A program made the position numbers and the translations under genes. Shown piece after piece: positions 8,734 to 18,084 of a stretch of DNA of 64,000 bases; position 1 is the first letter of the stretch, and each line of letters begins with the position of its first letter. Origin of the DNA: Pyrococcus yayanosii CH1 (GTDB lineage Archaea > Methanobacteriota_B > Thermococci > Thermococcales > Thermococcaceae); assembly GCF_000215995.1 (NCBI RefSeq), contig NC_015680.1:372001-436000 (forward strand), written 5' to 3'. The notes under the pieces are model-generated. The model was not told where the DNA came from, did not search any database, and worked only from the letters and a program-made list of their open reading frames with translations.

Positions 8734-8811
8734 CCCGCGGTAGCCTAGCCTGGTAGTGGCGGCGGACTGTAGATCCGCAGGTCCCCGGTTCAAATCCGGG
8801 CCGCGGGACCA
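8734..8811 (+). tRNA. tRNA-Tyr (anticodon GTA)
   Basis: Acceptor strands CCCGCGG (8734-8740) and CCGCGGG (8801-8807) pair fully, followed by discriminator A and an encoded CCA. The anticodon stem GCGGA/TCCGC holds loop CTGTAGA; the T arm is CCCGG-TTCAAAT-CCGGG. The first pair is C1-G72, the identity element of archaeal and eukaryotic tyrosine tRNAs. No intron. Confidence 0.97.
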
Positions 8812-8830
8812 CCAGAATTCTGTAAAGGCC

Positions 8831-10288
8831 TCATTTTTTCACCTCCATAATTGTCACGTTCCCAATCCTGTAAACTGGAGATGCCACGCAACTCATATCA
8901 ACCTGTCCCCACCGTTCGTATACAAAGGGTTCGATGATGATATACTTAACGCGATATTTTTCAATAACGAGCTTTTTCTCGTTGCAATCCCCTGTAAACA
9001 GCTTTTTTAGGTCTTTTCTCCTTTGCTCGTTGTCGAGGAACGTGTTACCATGCCCATACATCGTGGCTATAATTGGCCTTCCGGTTAGCGCATTTAACAT
9101 CATCCCCGCCTCTTCGCTCGTTGCTATCGTATCATCCCGGCATGTATTGTTCAGTATCCACTCCCTAACCTCTAGGAAGTGCTCCCCCGGAAAATAACGG
9201 GAAAAATCCACTCCAGAAACCTTCACAAAAGGATCTTCTCTAATGGAGTTCCAGAAATTCAACGCCCCGGCCACAGGACACAAGAATAGTATGATTAGGA
9301 ACATCGTCGCCATTTTCCTAGAGGATGCCCCAACGGCGGAGAGACCGTACGCCGCCAAGAGGGTATAAATGTACGGGAGTAAACCGCTGAATCGGGATGA
9401 CCAGAGTTTTATCCCAAAGGGTTTGAGAAGCTCCGGAGAAAGTCGAGCAACCCATATGAGCCCAATGAATAGAAGCAACGTCGTAACGGCAGTCTCTCTT
9501 CTCTTGCTCCAGTTTATCATCGCTAGGCCAAGAAATGGAATGAGGTACAGGGGAGGAAGCAGGCTAATGAGTTTCCTTTCCAGGGTGTCCGTTTCCCAAA
9601 ACCTGTATATGTCCTCGATGTGAGGAGGTGCTTCGGCATGAATAAGGGCGTTAATAATGAAGGGAGAGAAGATGGCCAACGCTATGAGGAACGTCAACAA
9701 CGCCCGCTTTTCTCCCTTTAGAATCCCAACCACTATAGGGAGGCCGAGCAGGGGTAGCACGAGCGCGTAGTGTGTCCACATGGCGAGACCCATTAGAATG
9801 CCCGATACGATCCATTGCCGCCTGATGAAATAGAGAAGAGACAGTACTCCAAGCAGTGGGGCAAGTTCCTTTGGATTAGGATAAATGTGGGCTGTTAATA
9901 GCATTAAGGAGAGGGATGCTGCCGCTATTCCGGCGTTGTCTCCCCAAAGTTCCTTGGCTATGTGGAACATAACTGGTACCATTGAGATTGCCAAAATCGC
10001 TTGCAACATGATCATGCTCTTCTCAATTGAGAAGCCAAACACCCATGATATCCCCGCGACGAGGAAATGGTAAAAGAACGGGTACCAGTTCGGGTACACA
10101 TTGTAAGTCTGATCTAGAAAGGGGTTTCTTCCAAGGGATATCCCCCGAGCTATTGCCGCGTGGACGAGTGTGTCTCCGCCTATAATATATCCCGGTGGTG
10201 TTTTCCTTGTAAAGAAGTAGGGAAAAGTAATCAAAATTGCCACTAGGATTATGTAGCAAAGCAGACGCTTCCCATTGATGCCTGTCAT
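8831..10288 (-). CDS. Multi-pass membrane glycosyltransferase-like protein (GT-C type)
   Basis: 485 residues with about ten to eleven hydrophobic helices and a C-terminal extracytoplasmic domain of about 130 residues ending in TIMEVKK. After the first helix comes GYIIGGDTLVHAAIARG, an acidic loop motif like the catalytic Asp region of GT-C enzymes (PMT/ArnT/STT3 relatives) that use lipid-linked sugars. Donor and acceptor unknown. The gene is AT-rich compared with its neighbours, lies directly beside tRNA-Tyr, and the IS element begins about 40 bp upstream of its ATG. Probably recently acquired. Confidence 0.72.
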   Translation of the reverse strand: MTGINGKRLLCYIILVAILITFPYFFTRKTPPGYIIGGDTLVHAAIARGISLGRNPFLDQTYNVYPNWYPFFYHFLVAGISWVFGFSIEKSMIMLQAILAISMVPVMFHIAKELWGDNAGIAAASLSLMLLTAHIYPNPKELAPLLGVLSLLYFIRRQWIVSGILMGLAMWTHYALVLPLLGLPIVVGILKGEKRALLTFLIALAIFSPFIINALIHAEAPPHIEDIYRFWETDTLERKLISLLPPLYLIPFLGLAMINWSKRRETAVTTLLLFIGLIWVARLSPELLKPFGIKLWSSRFSGLLPYIYTLLAAYGLSAVGASSRKMATMFLIILFLCPVAGALNFWNSIREDPFVKVSGVDFSRYFPGEHFLEVREWILNNTCRDDTIATSEEAGMMLNALTGRPIIATMYGHGNTFLDNEQRRKDLKKLFTGDCNEKKLVIEKYRVKYIIIEPFVYERWGQVDMSCVASPVYRIGNVTIMEVKK

Positions 10289-10329
10289 ATTTCAACCCCA
10301 CCTCTCTTATTACATTTTTCTTTTGAAAG

Positions 10330-10349
10330 CCTCGCCCTTTAGGGCGGGG
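10330..10349. repeat. Left-end hairpin of IS200/IS605 element
   Basis: CCTCGCCC-TTTA-GGGCGGGG forms an 8-bp stem (one T-G wobble) with a 4-nt loop, the subterminal hairpin recognised by TnpA. A nearly identical hairpin in the same orientation closes the element at 12064-12083. A TTAC at 10310-10313 could be the cleavage tetranucleotide, but this is not proven. Confidence 0.7.
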
Positions 10350-10443
10350 ATGCAGAAATTCTAAAACAAGCCCTTTAGCAGGAAAGTGAAAAGTATTAAA
10401 GTATTTAAACTCTAAGTGCATACCATACGTTAGAGGGTTCAAT

Positions 10444-10878
10444 ATGGAAAGTAGAATACCAAAGTTTGGCTCAACAAGACATGCAAAGCATTTCATAGCT
10501 TATCACTTTATATGGATACCCAAATACCGTAGGGATATTCTCATCGGAAAAGTCGCTGAAAGACTAAAGCAAATGCTTAGGGAGTTTGCTGAAGAAATCG
10601 GGTGTGAGGTAATTTCTCTCGAAGTAATGCCCGACCACGTGCATGTTTTCCTCAGAGCTAAACCCAACCTCTCACCAGCACAAATCATAAACCACTTGAA
10701 AGGGAAGAGTGCAAGAAAACTCTTGCAAGAATTTCCAGAGTTAAGAGCAAAAACGACCAAGGGAAGATTGTGGTCTCGCTCCTATTTCGTAGCCTCAGTT
10801 GGATACATAACTGACGAAATTGTTAAACACTACATTGAAACACAATGGGAGCGTGAGTTAAAACGAAAAGAACAGTAA
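10444..10878 (+). CDS. tnpA: IS200/IS605 Y1 transposase TnpA
   Basis: 144 residues, full length for the Y1 HUH transposases. The metal-binding HUH motif is MPDHVHVFL at about residues 60-68. The C-terminal helix carries the single catalytic tyrosine in SVGYITDEIVKHYIETQ. It cuts and rejoins single-stranded ends at the subterminal hairpins. The frame is open from ATG to TAA with no lesion. It overlaps the first codons of the tnpB remnant. Confidence 0.93.
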   Translation: MESRIPKFGSTRHAKHFIAYHFIWIPKYRRDILIGKVAERLKQMLREFAEEIGCEVISLEVMPDHVHVFLRAKPNLSPAQIINHLKGKSARKLLQEFPELRAKTTKGRLWSRSYFVASVGYITDEIVKHYIETQWERELKRKEQ

Positions 10879-12052
10879 CGATTAAACTCCAAGCATCAAA
10901 GGAAGTTGAGAGAATCCTCTTTGAGATAGCTGATATTGGAGCAAAAGTCTGGAATGAAGTAAACTACTTAAGAAGACAACAATTCTTCAACCACAAGCCA
11001 GTGGATTTTAATAGGACTGAGAAAATCGTTTATGAGAAATACAAGCGTGAGATTGGCTCTGCAACAGTCCAACAAATCTGCAGGAAGAATGTCGAAGCTT
11101 GGAAAAGCTTCTTTTCCCTAATCAAAAAGCGGAAAGAACTCCCCAAATTGTTGAAGCCAAAACCACCAAACTACCAAAAAGAGAATGGAAAAAGAAATAA
11201 TCCTGAGAAACGACCAATACAGGATTGAAGGTAATAAGCTAATTTTGAAGGGTCTTGGAAAATTCAAGAAGCTGGAAGTCCAGTTTAAAGGCAGAATACA
11301 CTGGAAGGGAAAACAGGGAAGACTTGAAATTATCTACGATGATGTTAAGCGAAAATGGTATGCTCACATTAGTTTTAACGTTAAAGAAAAGCTGTCCAAG
11401 AATGGTTGGATTAAAGTCCCAAGAGAACCTTTGGGAGACCTCACGGCTGGAATTGACTTGGGAGTAAACAATTTAATGGCTGTCTATGTCGAGAATGGTG
11501 AATCATTCTTAGTTAATGGTAGGCCATTAAAAAGCATTGCTTTTTATTGGCAGAAGAAGATTGCCGAGTATCAGTCTAAAATCAACAAATCAGGCTGTAA
11601 AAAGAGTAGAAAACTCAGAAGAATGCACGAGAGAGCAAAACTCCAAGCTAAACACTACATTAACACTGCAGTCAGACAAACTGTTGAAAGGCTTTATCAC
11701 CTGGGCGTTAGCAGAATTGTCGTGGGGTATCCAAAGGAAATTGCAAGGAATTCACGCAGGGGGAGGAAGCAAAACTTCTTGCTTTCCCATGTTTGGCGTT
11801 TTAATACGGTGATAAAACGCTTGAGTGAAGTTCAAGTGTCCCACAGAGGGGCTTGTTTTTAATGCCGACCTTGTTGGAGCGTTTAATATCTTGAAGAAGG
11901 TTGTTAGAACGATAACCCCGAGCCCTGAGGGTTTGAAAGCCTTCAGGGTGAGGGGTAATGGGGGCAAGACCGCCCCTGAGGGGTTCAGGGAACCCTCGAA
12001 AGGGTTCCTGATGAAGACCCCTCAAACCTCCCCGCCAATGGCGAGGGGTTAA
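10857..12052 (+). pseudogene. tnpB: TnpB RNA-guided nuclease gene, inactivated by several lesions
   Basis: Three lesions are visible. First, where M-K-T-K-R-T should begin, the codon is GTT (10857) and no start exists in frame. Second, an extra A in the run near 11188-11194 shifts the frame between KPPNYQKENG and KEIILRNDQYRIEG. Third, after FNTVIKRLSEV (about 11833) the sequence jumps to KFKCPTEGLVFNADLVGAFN, losing roughly 35-40 codons with the RuvC-II Glu and the first zinc cysteines. RuvC-I (GIDLGVNN) and RuvC-III Asp (NADLVGAFN) remain. No active nuclease can be made. Confidence 0.88.
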
Positions 12053-12063
12053 CTCGTTGGAAC

Positions 12064-12083
12064 CCTCGCCCTTCAGGCCGGGG
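12064..12083. repeat. Right-end hairpin of IS200/IS605 element
   Basis: CCTCGCCC-TTCA-GGCCGGGG repeats the left-end hairpin with one stem mismatch. It follows the TnpB terminator codon by 11 bp, where the omega/reRNA 3' end of TnpB systems normally lies, so a guide RNA could once have ended here. Confidence 0.65.
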
Positions 12084-12089
12084 AGGAGG

Positions 12090-13097
12090 TCAGAACTGCC
12101 ACCACTCCTTTTGAACTTCCTTCACGCCCCTGATTATCCTGAGAGTTTCATAGCTAATATCTCGTGGCTCTTCTATGGGTTCCCCCCTTTCGTAGCCCTC
12201 TATAAAGGCAGGGAGTCCCTTCTTGAGGCCCACACCATATCCTCCCTCTAAAACCATTACCACAGAGAAATTCGAGAGCGTGGCCCCAGCATGGTGAAAG
12301 AACCTCTCCGTGAGCATGAGGGTAGTCAGGTTCTCTCCTTTGAAGCCGTCAAAGCCCGCCGACACGATGATGACCTTCGGTTTGAGTGCTTCTACAATTG
12401 GAAGGACCACTTCGTTCCACGCAAGTATGTAGTTGTCATCCCCGGCGTAGTGGGGCATGGGGATGTTCACCTTACTTCCTTCGGCTCCCTTCCCTCCAAT
12501 GTCCGCCTCATAACCCGTCCATGGGTATATGTCCCTCTCGTGGATGTCCACGTGAACGACGTTGGAATCCGTCCAGAATATCTCTTGAGTTCCATTGCCG
12601 TGGTGGGCGTCGAAGTCTATGACGAGAGCCTTCCCCTTCTCGTCCTTCACCACCCGGGCGGCGGCCGCCGCGTTGTTGAATATGCAGAATCCGAGCGTCG
12701 GGGCCCCTAGGGCGCGACCTGACCGACCGGCGTGGTGTCCCGGCGGTCTTGATAGGACGAGATGGAGTCCTCTCTCTTTGGTGCCAAGGAGTGCGGCTTC
12801 CCTTGCGGCTCCCATCGCCAGAAGAGCGGCCTCCCAGGTGCCGGGGGAGACGTAAGTGTCCGGATCTATGTACGTGAAGCTCTTCGAGGCCGTTCTAATC
12901 GCCTCAACGTATTCGGCAGCATGTATTGATAGCAGCTCCTCCTCCGAAATCGGGTTGGGTTCTTTAACGTTCGCCCACAGTCCTCTCTCCCTAAGAGCTT
13001 CTAAAACCAAGGCGAGCCTCCCCGGGTTCTCAGGATGGTAACCTCTTGGCCTGTGATCGAGGAACTTCGGGGAGTAGAATATTGTCGTTGGAATCAT
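12090..13097 (-). CDS. Histone deacetylase family protein (class II-like / acetylpolyamine hydrolase)
   Basis: 335 residues of the arginase/deacetylase fold. SRPPGHHAG holds the catalytic His pair (H121, H122). VIDFDAHHGNGTQ holds zinc ligands D163 and H165, and SAGFDGF holds the third. GGYG near the C-terminus is the conserved end-of-site loop. It should remove acetyl groups from lysine or polyamines; Thermococcales are polyamine-rich and have histones, so either is possible. The stop codon abuts the IS element but the protein has normal length, so it was not truncated. Confidence 0.92.
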   Translation of the reverse strand: MIPTTIFYSPKFLDHRPRGYHPENPGRLALVLEALRERGLWANVKEPNPISEEELLSIHAAEYVEAIRTASKSFTYIDPDTYVSPGTWEAALLAMGAAREAALLGTKERGLHLVLSRPPGHHAGRSGRALGAPTLGFCIFNNAAAAARVVKDEKGKALVIDFDAHHGNGTQEIFWTDSNVVHVDIHERDIYPWTGYEADIGGKGAEGSKVNIPMPHYAGDDNYILAWNEVVLPIVEALKPKVIIVSAGFDGFKGENLTTLMLTERFFHHAGATLSNFSVVMVLEGGYGVGLKKGLPAFIEGYERGEPIEEPRDISYETLRIIRGVKEVQKEWWQF

Positions 13098-13151
13098 TGT
13101 CTCCCCAAGGGCCTCTTCATTGCAAGTTTTAAAGCCTTTGAGTAAGCTTTA

Positions 13152-13159
13152 AAAGATGG
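13152..13159 (+). promoter_or_regulatory. TATA-like box of tRNA-Leu
   Basis: CTTTAAAAG lies about 25 bp before the mature 5' end of tRNA-Leu, in the 80-bp gap after the divergent deacetylase start. Confidence 0.45.
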
Positions 13160-13179
13160 GCTGATTAGTATCGGACGGA

Positions 13180-13264
13180 GCGGGGGTTGCCGAGCCTGGT
13201 CAAAGGCGCGGGATTTAGGGTCCCGTCCCGTAGGGGTTCCGGGGTTCAAATCCCCGCCCCCGCA
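13180..13264 (+). tRNA. tRNA-Leu (anticodon TAG)
   Basis: Class II tRNA with a long variable arm. Acceptor strands GCGGGGG (13180-13186) and CCCCCGC (13257-13263) pair, discriminator A at 13264; CCA is not encoded. The anticodon stem CGGGA/TCCCG holds loop TTTAGGG, reading CUN leucine codons. T arm CGGGG-TTCAAAT-CCCCG. No intron. Confidence 0.96.
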
Positions 13265-13308
13265 CTAACCTTATTAACACCTAGCCCCTATCCTTTCTGG
13301 GTGGTTGG

Positions 13309-13725
13309 ATGAAGATAGTCCGCTTCGGTGTTTCTATTCCTGAGGAGCTTCTCCAGAAGTTCGACAAGATAATAAATGAAAAGGGGTACGCCAACAGAAG
13401 TGAGGCGATTCGGGATCTGATAAGGGATTTCATCGTAAGGTATGAGTGGGAGAAGGGGGATATGGAGGTTGCAGGAACCATAACGATAGTCTACAATCAC
13501 GATGAAGCAGACGTCGTCAAGGAGCTTCTCGATCTCCAGCACGAATACTTGGACGAGATAGTTTCCAGTCTCCATGTTCACATGGACGAACACAACTGCC
13601 TTGAGGTCGTCGTTGTGAAGGGGAGAGCGAGCAAGATAAAGGAGATAGCTGACAGACTCATAAGCCTGAAGGGAGTTAAGCATGGAAAGCTCGTTATGAC
13701 GACCACGGGAAGGGAGCTTCTCTGA
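13309..13725 (+). CDS. nikR: NikR-type nickel-responsive regulator
   Basis: 138 residues. The N-terminal ribbon-helix-helix ([17 protein letters not shown] then SEAIRDLIR) binds DNA. The C-terminal ACT-like domain has the square-planar nickel ligands H78, H89, H91 and C97, two residues shifted from the E. coli numbering. It senses Ni2+ and represses nickel uptake. No nickel transporter is adjacent, so it acts in trans; a hydrogenase maturation gene (hypE) lies elsewhere in the window. Start ATG follows GGGTGGTTGG. Confidence 0.94.
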   Translation: MKIVRFGVSIPEELLQKFDKIINEKGYANRSEAIRDLIRDFIVRYEWEKGDMEVAGTITIVYNHDEADVVKELLDLQHEYLDEIVSSLHVHMDEHNCLEVVVVKGRASKIKEIADRLISLKGVKHGKLVMTTTGRELL

Positions 13726-13822
13726 GCGAAATTTTTATTAACCCGCATTTACTAAAATTTATACGGACCAACAAGGTTTAAATTGATGCGGAGCGAATAA
13801 ATATTGTTAGGAGGTGGAAAAG

Positions 13823-15001
13823 GTGGTCGGGATACAGGTTCAGGAAGTTACCACCGACAAGTACGCGAAGATAGATATCAACGCCCCGCTTTCTGAGGCG
13901 ATTGGAGTAATCGAGAAGGAGGATCCAGATCTCATTCTTGTCTTCGATGGGAACGTTTACAAGGGTGTCCTCACCCAGGACCTTATAATCAGGTCTCACC
14001 TTAAGTGGGATCCCACGAAGGCAAAAGTCAGGGACGTTTACAAGCCTGCACCCGTTGTCAAGCCCACGGATGACCTCAGCCATGCCGCCAAGCTCATGCT
14101 TGAAACGGATCTCCGCTCCCTGCCCGTTGGAGAGGACAAGGCCAACATAATGGGCATCGTAAGCGACTTCGCCCTGCTTGACAGAGTTGTCGCCGAGGAA
14201 TTCGGAAAGAGGAAAGTGGAGGAGTTCATGACAAAGGATGTCATAACGCTCTCGCCTGACGACACGGTCGCCAAGGCTCTCGCCGTCATGAGAGACCACT
14301 CCATATCGAGGATTCCCATCGTCGACGAGGAAGGTCGCTTAGAGGGTCTTGTGACCCTTCACGACCTGATACTCAGGTTTATAAAGCCTCGTTTCAGGGC
14401 CCAAGCGGGGGAGCTCGTAGGGGAGAAGATACCTCCCTTCAGCATGAAACTCAGGGAGGCTATGATCAGGGGTGTCATAACCATAATGCCGGATGCAACC
14501 ATAAGGGAGGCCGTCGCTACGATGATTGACAATGACATAAACGGCCTCGTCGTCGTTAACGAGGATAACAAGGTTGTTGGTATCATAACGGGCAAGGACT
14601 TGTTGCTTCCGATATCCAAGATGGTCGAGAAGGAGGCCCGCTTCTACCTCCAGCTCGGAGGTGATGCAGCCGCCCTGAGCGAGTTCACGAGGGAGAGGAT
14701 AATAAACGATATAAAGCGCTTCGTTGATGGCTACTCAGATCTCTTAGGCAATGAGGGAATAATATACCTCTACATCCGCAGGTTCAACGAGAAATTCCGT
14801 GGTGTCCACCTTTATCAGGCCAGGATGAGGGTCGTTACTGACAAGGGGGTCTTTGTGGCAAGGGGAGAGACTTGGGGAGCCATACAAGCAGTCCACGACG
14901 CCATAAGGGCCATAGAGAGGCAGCTTCTCCAGAAGGCGGAGCTTGAGAGAGACATACGCTACGCCAAGAGGTTCATAGAGAAGCTTGAGCTGTGGCGCTG
15001 A
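13823..15001 (+). CDS. Quadruple CBS-domain protein
   Basis: 392 residues from GTG 13823, seven bases after GGAGGT; an earlier GTG at 13814 sits inside that site and is rejected. Four CBS motifs are readable, e.g. VRDVYKPAPVVKPTDDL, VEEFMTKDVITLSPDDTV and LREAMIRGVITIMPDATI, each with its I-x-G-I/L-V strand. A C-terminal alpha/beta domain of about 130 residues follows. CBS pairs bind adenine nucleotides or SAM and act as energy or ionic sensors. Partner unknown; the gene stands alone. Confidence 0.88.
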   Translation: MVGIQVQEVTTDKYAKIDINAPLSEAIGVIEKEDPDLILVFDGNVYKGVLTQDLIIRSHLKWDPTKAKVRDVYKPAPVVKPTDDLSHAAKLMLETDLRSLPVGEDKANIMGIVSDFALLDRVVAEEFGKRKVEEFMTKDVITLSPDDTVAKALAVMRDHSISRIPIVDEEGRLEGLVTLHDLILRFIKPRFRAQAGELVGEKIPPFSMKLREAMIRGVITIMPDATIREAVATMIDNDINGLVVVNEDNKVVGIITGKDLLLPISKMVEKEARFYLQLGGDAAALSEFTRERIINDIKRFVDGYSDLLGNEGIIYLYIRRFNEKFRGVHLYQARMRVVTDKGVFVARGETWGAIQAVHDAIRAIERQLLQKAELERDIRYAKRFIEKLELWR

Positions 15002-16004
15002 GCTCCTCTTCCTTTCCCTTCCTGAACAGCTCCTTGGACTTTATGAGCAGGGCCTTGTTCCTTCTCTTTCTTCCCTCTTCAAGGAGTTCAAAGGCTAGGA
15101 ACTTCATGAGCCGAGCGAACTTCCAGGGATTCCTATTCCTTAAGTCTGAAAAGAGGGTGTAGATGAGGGGAATTGCATCATCGGTGGGTTTAAGGAGAAG
15201 CACTCTGTAGGCAAGGAGAATGCGGTCTACGGGTCTCCTAACTTTTTCTAAGTGCTCTTCCCTTCCCAGGAAGAAGAGAAGTCTAGCTAGGGTTCCTCCC
15301 CCTATTGTAATCTTTTCTACCAGCTCCTCAGCAGCCTCCACATCTCCCTCCTCGAGGCGGTGAAGACCAATGCTCTCGATAAGGGCCGACCTGAATGGTT
15401 CGGGCAAGTTTTCGAAATTTTCTTCTGTTAGCTCAAGGAGCTCCATCTCCAGAGGTTCCAACTCTGGCTCTTTGAGATTAGCCTTCTCGTCCCGCATTTC
15501 CACTACGGCGCTTCCCTTCTCCTCTGAGACCGGGAGGATGGTAGCGTCCACGAGAAACCTACCATCCTCGTACTTTATACCCTCGGGAAGGGGCTTAAGG
15601 AGCTCAACATCAGCTTCCTCAAGGCCCAGCTCTCCTAAACTTATCTCGATGATGTTCATTTTCTTGAGGGCCTCTGCGAGGGCATCACTGATGCTCCTCA
15701 GAGCTTTTTTCTTCATGTATACGTCCACTATCAGCCTAGCACTATCCACGGCATCCTTAAACTTCCCCCTCTTTGAGAGCTCGTAGGCCAGATAGAGAAG
15801 GGCCTCATTCCTGAGGGATGGAATTGGAATCGAGCTGGCCAATCTTCTAGCCTCGGCCGGGTTTTTAGAAGCCATTGCTTGCGACAGCCATTTCATGGCA
15901 TAGGACTTCCAGTAGGGATCGTTTATGTTCTTGGATATCTTGATGGCCTCTTCTAGTTTTCCCCTTTCAATGGCCTCACGAACCTTCGCAAGTTTTTCGA
16001 TCAT
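14973..16004 (-). CDS. Helical-repeat protein of unknown function
   Basis: About 343 residues, nearly all amphipathic helices, with TPR-like pieces (e.g. AIERGKLEEAIKISKNI and AYELSKRGKFKDAVDSARL). A central beta-rich acidic stretch separates two helical halves. Such proteins usually act as protein-binding scaffolds. Starts at 16046 and 16004 are both possible; TATA-like TTAAAAGG at 16052-16059 makes the ATG at 16004 more likely. It is divergent from the DUF460 gene and overlaps the CBS gene's last 29 bp. Confidence 0.7.
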   Translation of the reverse strand: MIEKLAKVREAIERGKLEEAIKISKNINDPYWKSYAMKWLSQAMASKNPAEARRLASSIPIPSLRNEALLYLAYELSKRGKFKDAVDSARLIVDVYMKKKALRSISDALAEALKKMNIIEISLGELGLEEADVELLKPLPEGIKYEDGRFLVDATILPVSEEKGSAVVEMRDEKANLKEPELEPLEMELLELTEENFENLPEPFRSALIESIGLHRLEEGDVEAAEELVEKITIGGGTLARLLFFLGREEHLEKVRRPVDRILLAYRVLLLKPTDDAIPLIYTLFSDLRNRNPWKFARLMKFLAFELLEEGRKRRNKALLIKSKELFRKGKEEELSATAQASL

Positions 16005-16050
16005 CAGAAAAAGGCTCTCCCTTCCTACCTTAAACCTTTCCGCCATCAAA

Positions 16051-16060
16051 CCTTTTAAGC
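16051..16060. promoter_or_regulatory. Shared TATA-like element between divergent genes
   Basis: CCTTTTAAGC reads as a TATA box on both strands and is placed about 25-50 bp from the starts of the helical-repeat gene (minus) and the DUF460-topA operon (plus). Bidirectional use is an inference from position. Confidence 0.4.
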
Positions 16061-16101
16061 CCGGTTGGTGAGTGTCCCACAGAAAGCGCTCCATGAGGGT
16101 G

Positions 16102-18084
16102 ATGCGTATTCTCGTACTCGGCCTCGACATAATCAGCGAGGACCCCAAGAGGTTCGCCGTCGTGAGCTGGTTCAACGGAAAGCTCGAGAAGAAGGGTGAG
16201 TTTACCCTATACCGTTTGATACGCTTCATAAGGGCCAAGAGGCCCGACATAGTTGCCATGGACAGCGTTACCGAATTGGGCAATGATCTGAGAAAGTTCT
16301 TGCGGGCGTTGCCGGAGGGAACGAAACTTGTTCAGGTCACTGGTAGGCCAGGCGAACAGCGCTCCCTTTGGAGTCTCGCAAGAGAGCACGGCATCAGAAT
16401 AGGGGACAAGTTTGACCCCTACGAGGAGGCTAAGGTCTGTGCCCTGCTCGCGGCCAAGGGAGTCGGCTATGAGGTCCTCGCTTTTGAGGATGAGGTTATA
16501 ATAACCGTTACTAGGGGCAGGAGCCAAGGTAAGGGAGGCTGGAGTCAAGATCGCTACAGGAGAAGAGTTTACAGTCTCGTTCAGGCCAAGGTGAGGGAGA
16601 TAGAGGAAACCCTTCGCAGAGCGGACATTCCTTTTGATCTTGAAACGGAGGAAAGAGACAGAGGAGTCGCGAGGGGTGAGTTCAAGGTCTACGCGAGCAG
16701 AGAGGAGTTGGCGGGGCTCGTAAGACCTATGCGTGGCGGGGATGTTGAGGTTAGGATAAGGCCCGTGGAGAGGAAGGTCCTAGAGTTCGTTCCACTGAGG
16801 GTTGAGAGGGCAATAGAGGAGAGGAGGAGCATAATAATCGGCCTCGACCCCGGGATAACTGTCGGTATAGCGGCCGTTGATCTAGACGGGAACGTGGTCG
16901 CCGTTTACAGTGAAAAAAACATGGCCTTGAGTGAAATAGTTCGCTTCATAAGCGAACTCGGCCATCCGATAATCATAGCGACGGACGTGAACCCACCGCC
17001 GGGCCTCGTGGAGAAGATGGCCCGCTCCTTCAAGGCCCAGCTCTTCGTTCCAAGGGAGAGTCTGAAGGTTGAGGAAAAGAACGAGTTACTTAGGAGCTTG
17101 GGCATAACCGTGGAGGACGACCACCAGCGCGATGCTTTGGCTGCTGCCTACAAGGCATATCTCCGCTATAAGCCGAAGTTTGAGCACATAGAGGCAAGAC
17201 TCAAGGAGCTGGGCCTCTGGAAGAAGAGGAATGAAATAAAGGCCCTCGTTCTGAGCGGCTACAACCTTGGCGAGGCCATAATGAAGGTTAAGATGGCCGA
17301 GAGGCCGAAGGAAGATGTTAAGGAGAAACACGAGCCCGAGGTGGACGTAACGCCCTATCTCGAGAGAATAAGAGAACTTGAGAGGACCATCGAGATTTTG
17401 GAGAGGGAGAACGCCGAGCTCAGGAGCCTCGTGGAAAAGCAGAGGAAGAGGATAGAGAGGCTTGAGGAGATGCTGAGGGAATTCGACGAAAAGGTTAGGG
17501 CGAAGATCATAAGGGAGAAGGAAATTCAGGCGAGAGACAGGAGAATAGCCCAGCTAGAGGAGAAGCTCAGAGAGGCGAGGGAGATGGTAGAGAAGCTCAG
17601 CAGGGACTTAGCGCTCACGAAGAGGATGCGCCTCATGGAGCTCCGGGGAAAGGTCATCCCAGTTAAGGTCATTGAGAACTTGACCTGGAAAGAGATAGAG
17701 GAGCTCGAAGGCAATGTGGGAATAAAGAAGGGTGATGTCCTCTACGTGCTGAATCCAGCAGGTGCGGGGAGGAGCATTGGGGAACATCTGGCCGCGAAGA
17801 GAATTAAGGCCCTGATAACCGTAAAAGAACTTCCCGTTCCCGTTTATGAGGCTTTGAGGGAAAGGAAAATTCCAGTCCTCCTCGAAGGGGAGATTGAGGT
17901 TAAGAGAGTTGATGAGTTTGCCGTAGTCGAGAGGAATGCCCTTGAGGAGGCCGTGAGGAGAAAGCTCGAGGAATGGGCGGAGGAAGAGAAGGAGAGGGAG
18001 CTCGAGAGCGTGCTTAGAGTAATAGAGGAATACAAAGTCGAGAGGATTAAGGAGCTTATTAGGAGGGTGGAGGAAGGAAGATGA
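16102..18084 (+). CDS. DUF460 protein: tandem RNase H-like domains plus coiled coil
   Basis: 660 residues from ATG 16102 (16093 and 16072 are alternatives). Family DUF460/COG2433, uncharacterised. The central part reads as an RNase H/RuvC-like fold: [17 protein letters not shown] (D249), IIIATDVNP and [11 protein letters not shown] (D339-D344). The N-terminal part repeats the scheme ([35 protein letters not shown]). A coiled coil spans about 413-510, followed by an alpha/beta tail. The stop overlaps the topA ATG, so both proteins are made together, pointing to DNA topology or repair. Function is inference. Confidence 0.85.
   Translation: MRILVLGLDIISEDPKRFAVVSWFNGKLEKKGEFTLYRLIRFIRAKRPDIVAMDSVTELGNDLRKFLRALPEGTKLVQVTGRPGEQRSLWSLAREHGIRIGDKFDPYEEAKVCALLAAKGVGYEVLAFEDEVIITVTRGRSQGKGGWSQDRYRRRVYSLVQAKVREIEETLRRADIPFDLETEERDRGVARGEFKVYASREELAGLVRPMRGGDVEVRIRPVERKVLEFVPLRVERAIEERRSIIIGLDPGITVGIAAVDLDGNVVAVYSEKNMALSEIVRFISELGHPIIIATDVNPPPGLVEKMARSFKAQLFVPRESLKVEEKNELLRSLGITVEDDHQRDALAAAYKAYLRYKPKFEHIEARLKELGLWKKRNEIKALVLSGYNLGEAIMKVKMAERPKEDVKEKHEPEVDVTPYLERIRELERTIEILERENAELRSLVEKQRKRIERLEEMLREFDEKVRAKIIREKEIQARDRRIAQLEEKLREAREMVEKLSRDLALTKRMRLMELRGKVIPVKVIENLTWKEIEELEGNVGIKKGDVLYVLNPAGAGRSIGEHLAAKRIKALITVKELPVPVYEALRERKIPVLLEGEIEVKRVDEFAVVERNALEEAVRRKLEEWAEEEKERELESVLRVIEEYKVERIKELIRRVEEGR

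Larger units (their letters stand above)
10314..12089 (+). mobile_element. IS200/IS605 family insertion sequence (TnpA intact, TnpB broken)
   Basis: The element has the expected order: left hairpin, tnpA, tnpB, right hairpin, all in one direction. Ends are approximate; no target duplication is expected because the family transposes as single-stranded DNA. TnpA appears complete, so the element may still move, while the TnpB nuclease is disabled. The right hairpin lies about 7 bp from the stop codon of the convergent deacetylase gene, and the left end lies in the upstream region of the membrane glycosyltransferase gene, where it may have displaced that promoter. Confidence 0.85.

Noticed and set aside
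10857-11228. Separate small genes within the tnpB region
   Set aside because: The three frames join into one TnpB sequence with known motifs; they are pieces of a single broken gene.
12090-12130. Deacetylase truncated by the IS element
   Set aside because: The IS right end abuts the stop codon, but the 335-residue length and conserved motifs are complete, so no loss is visible.
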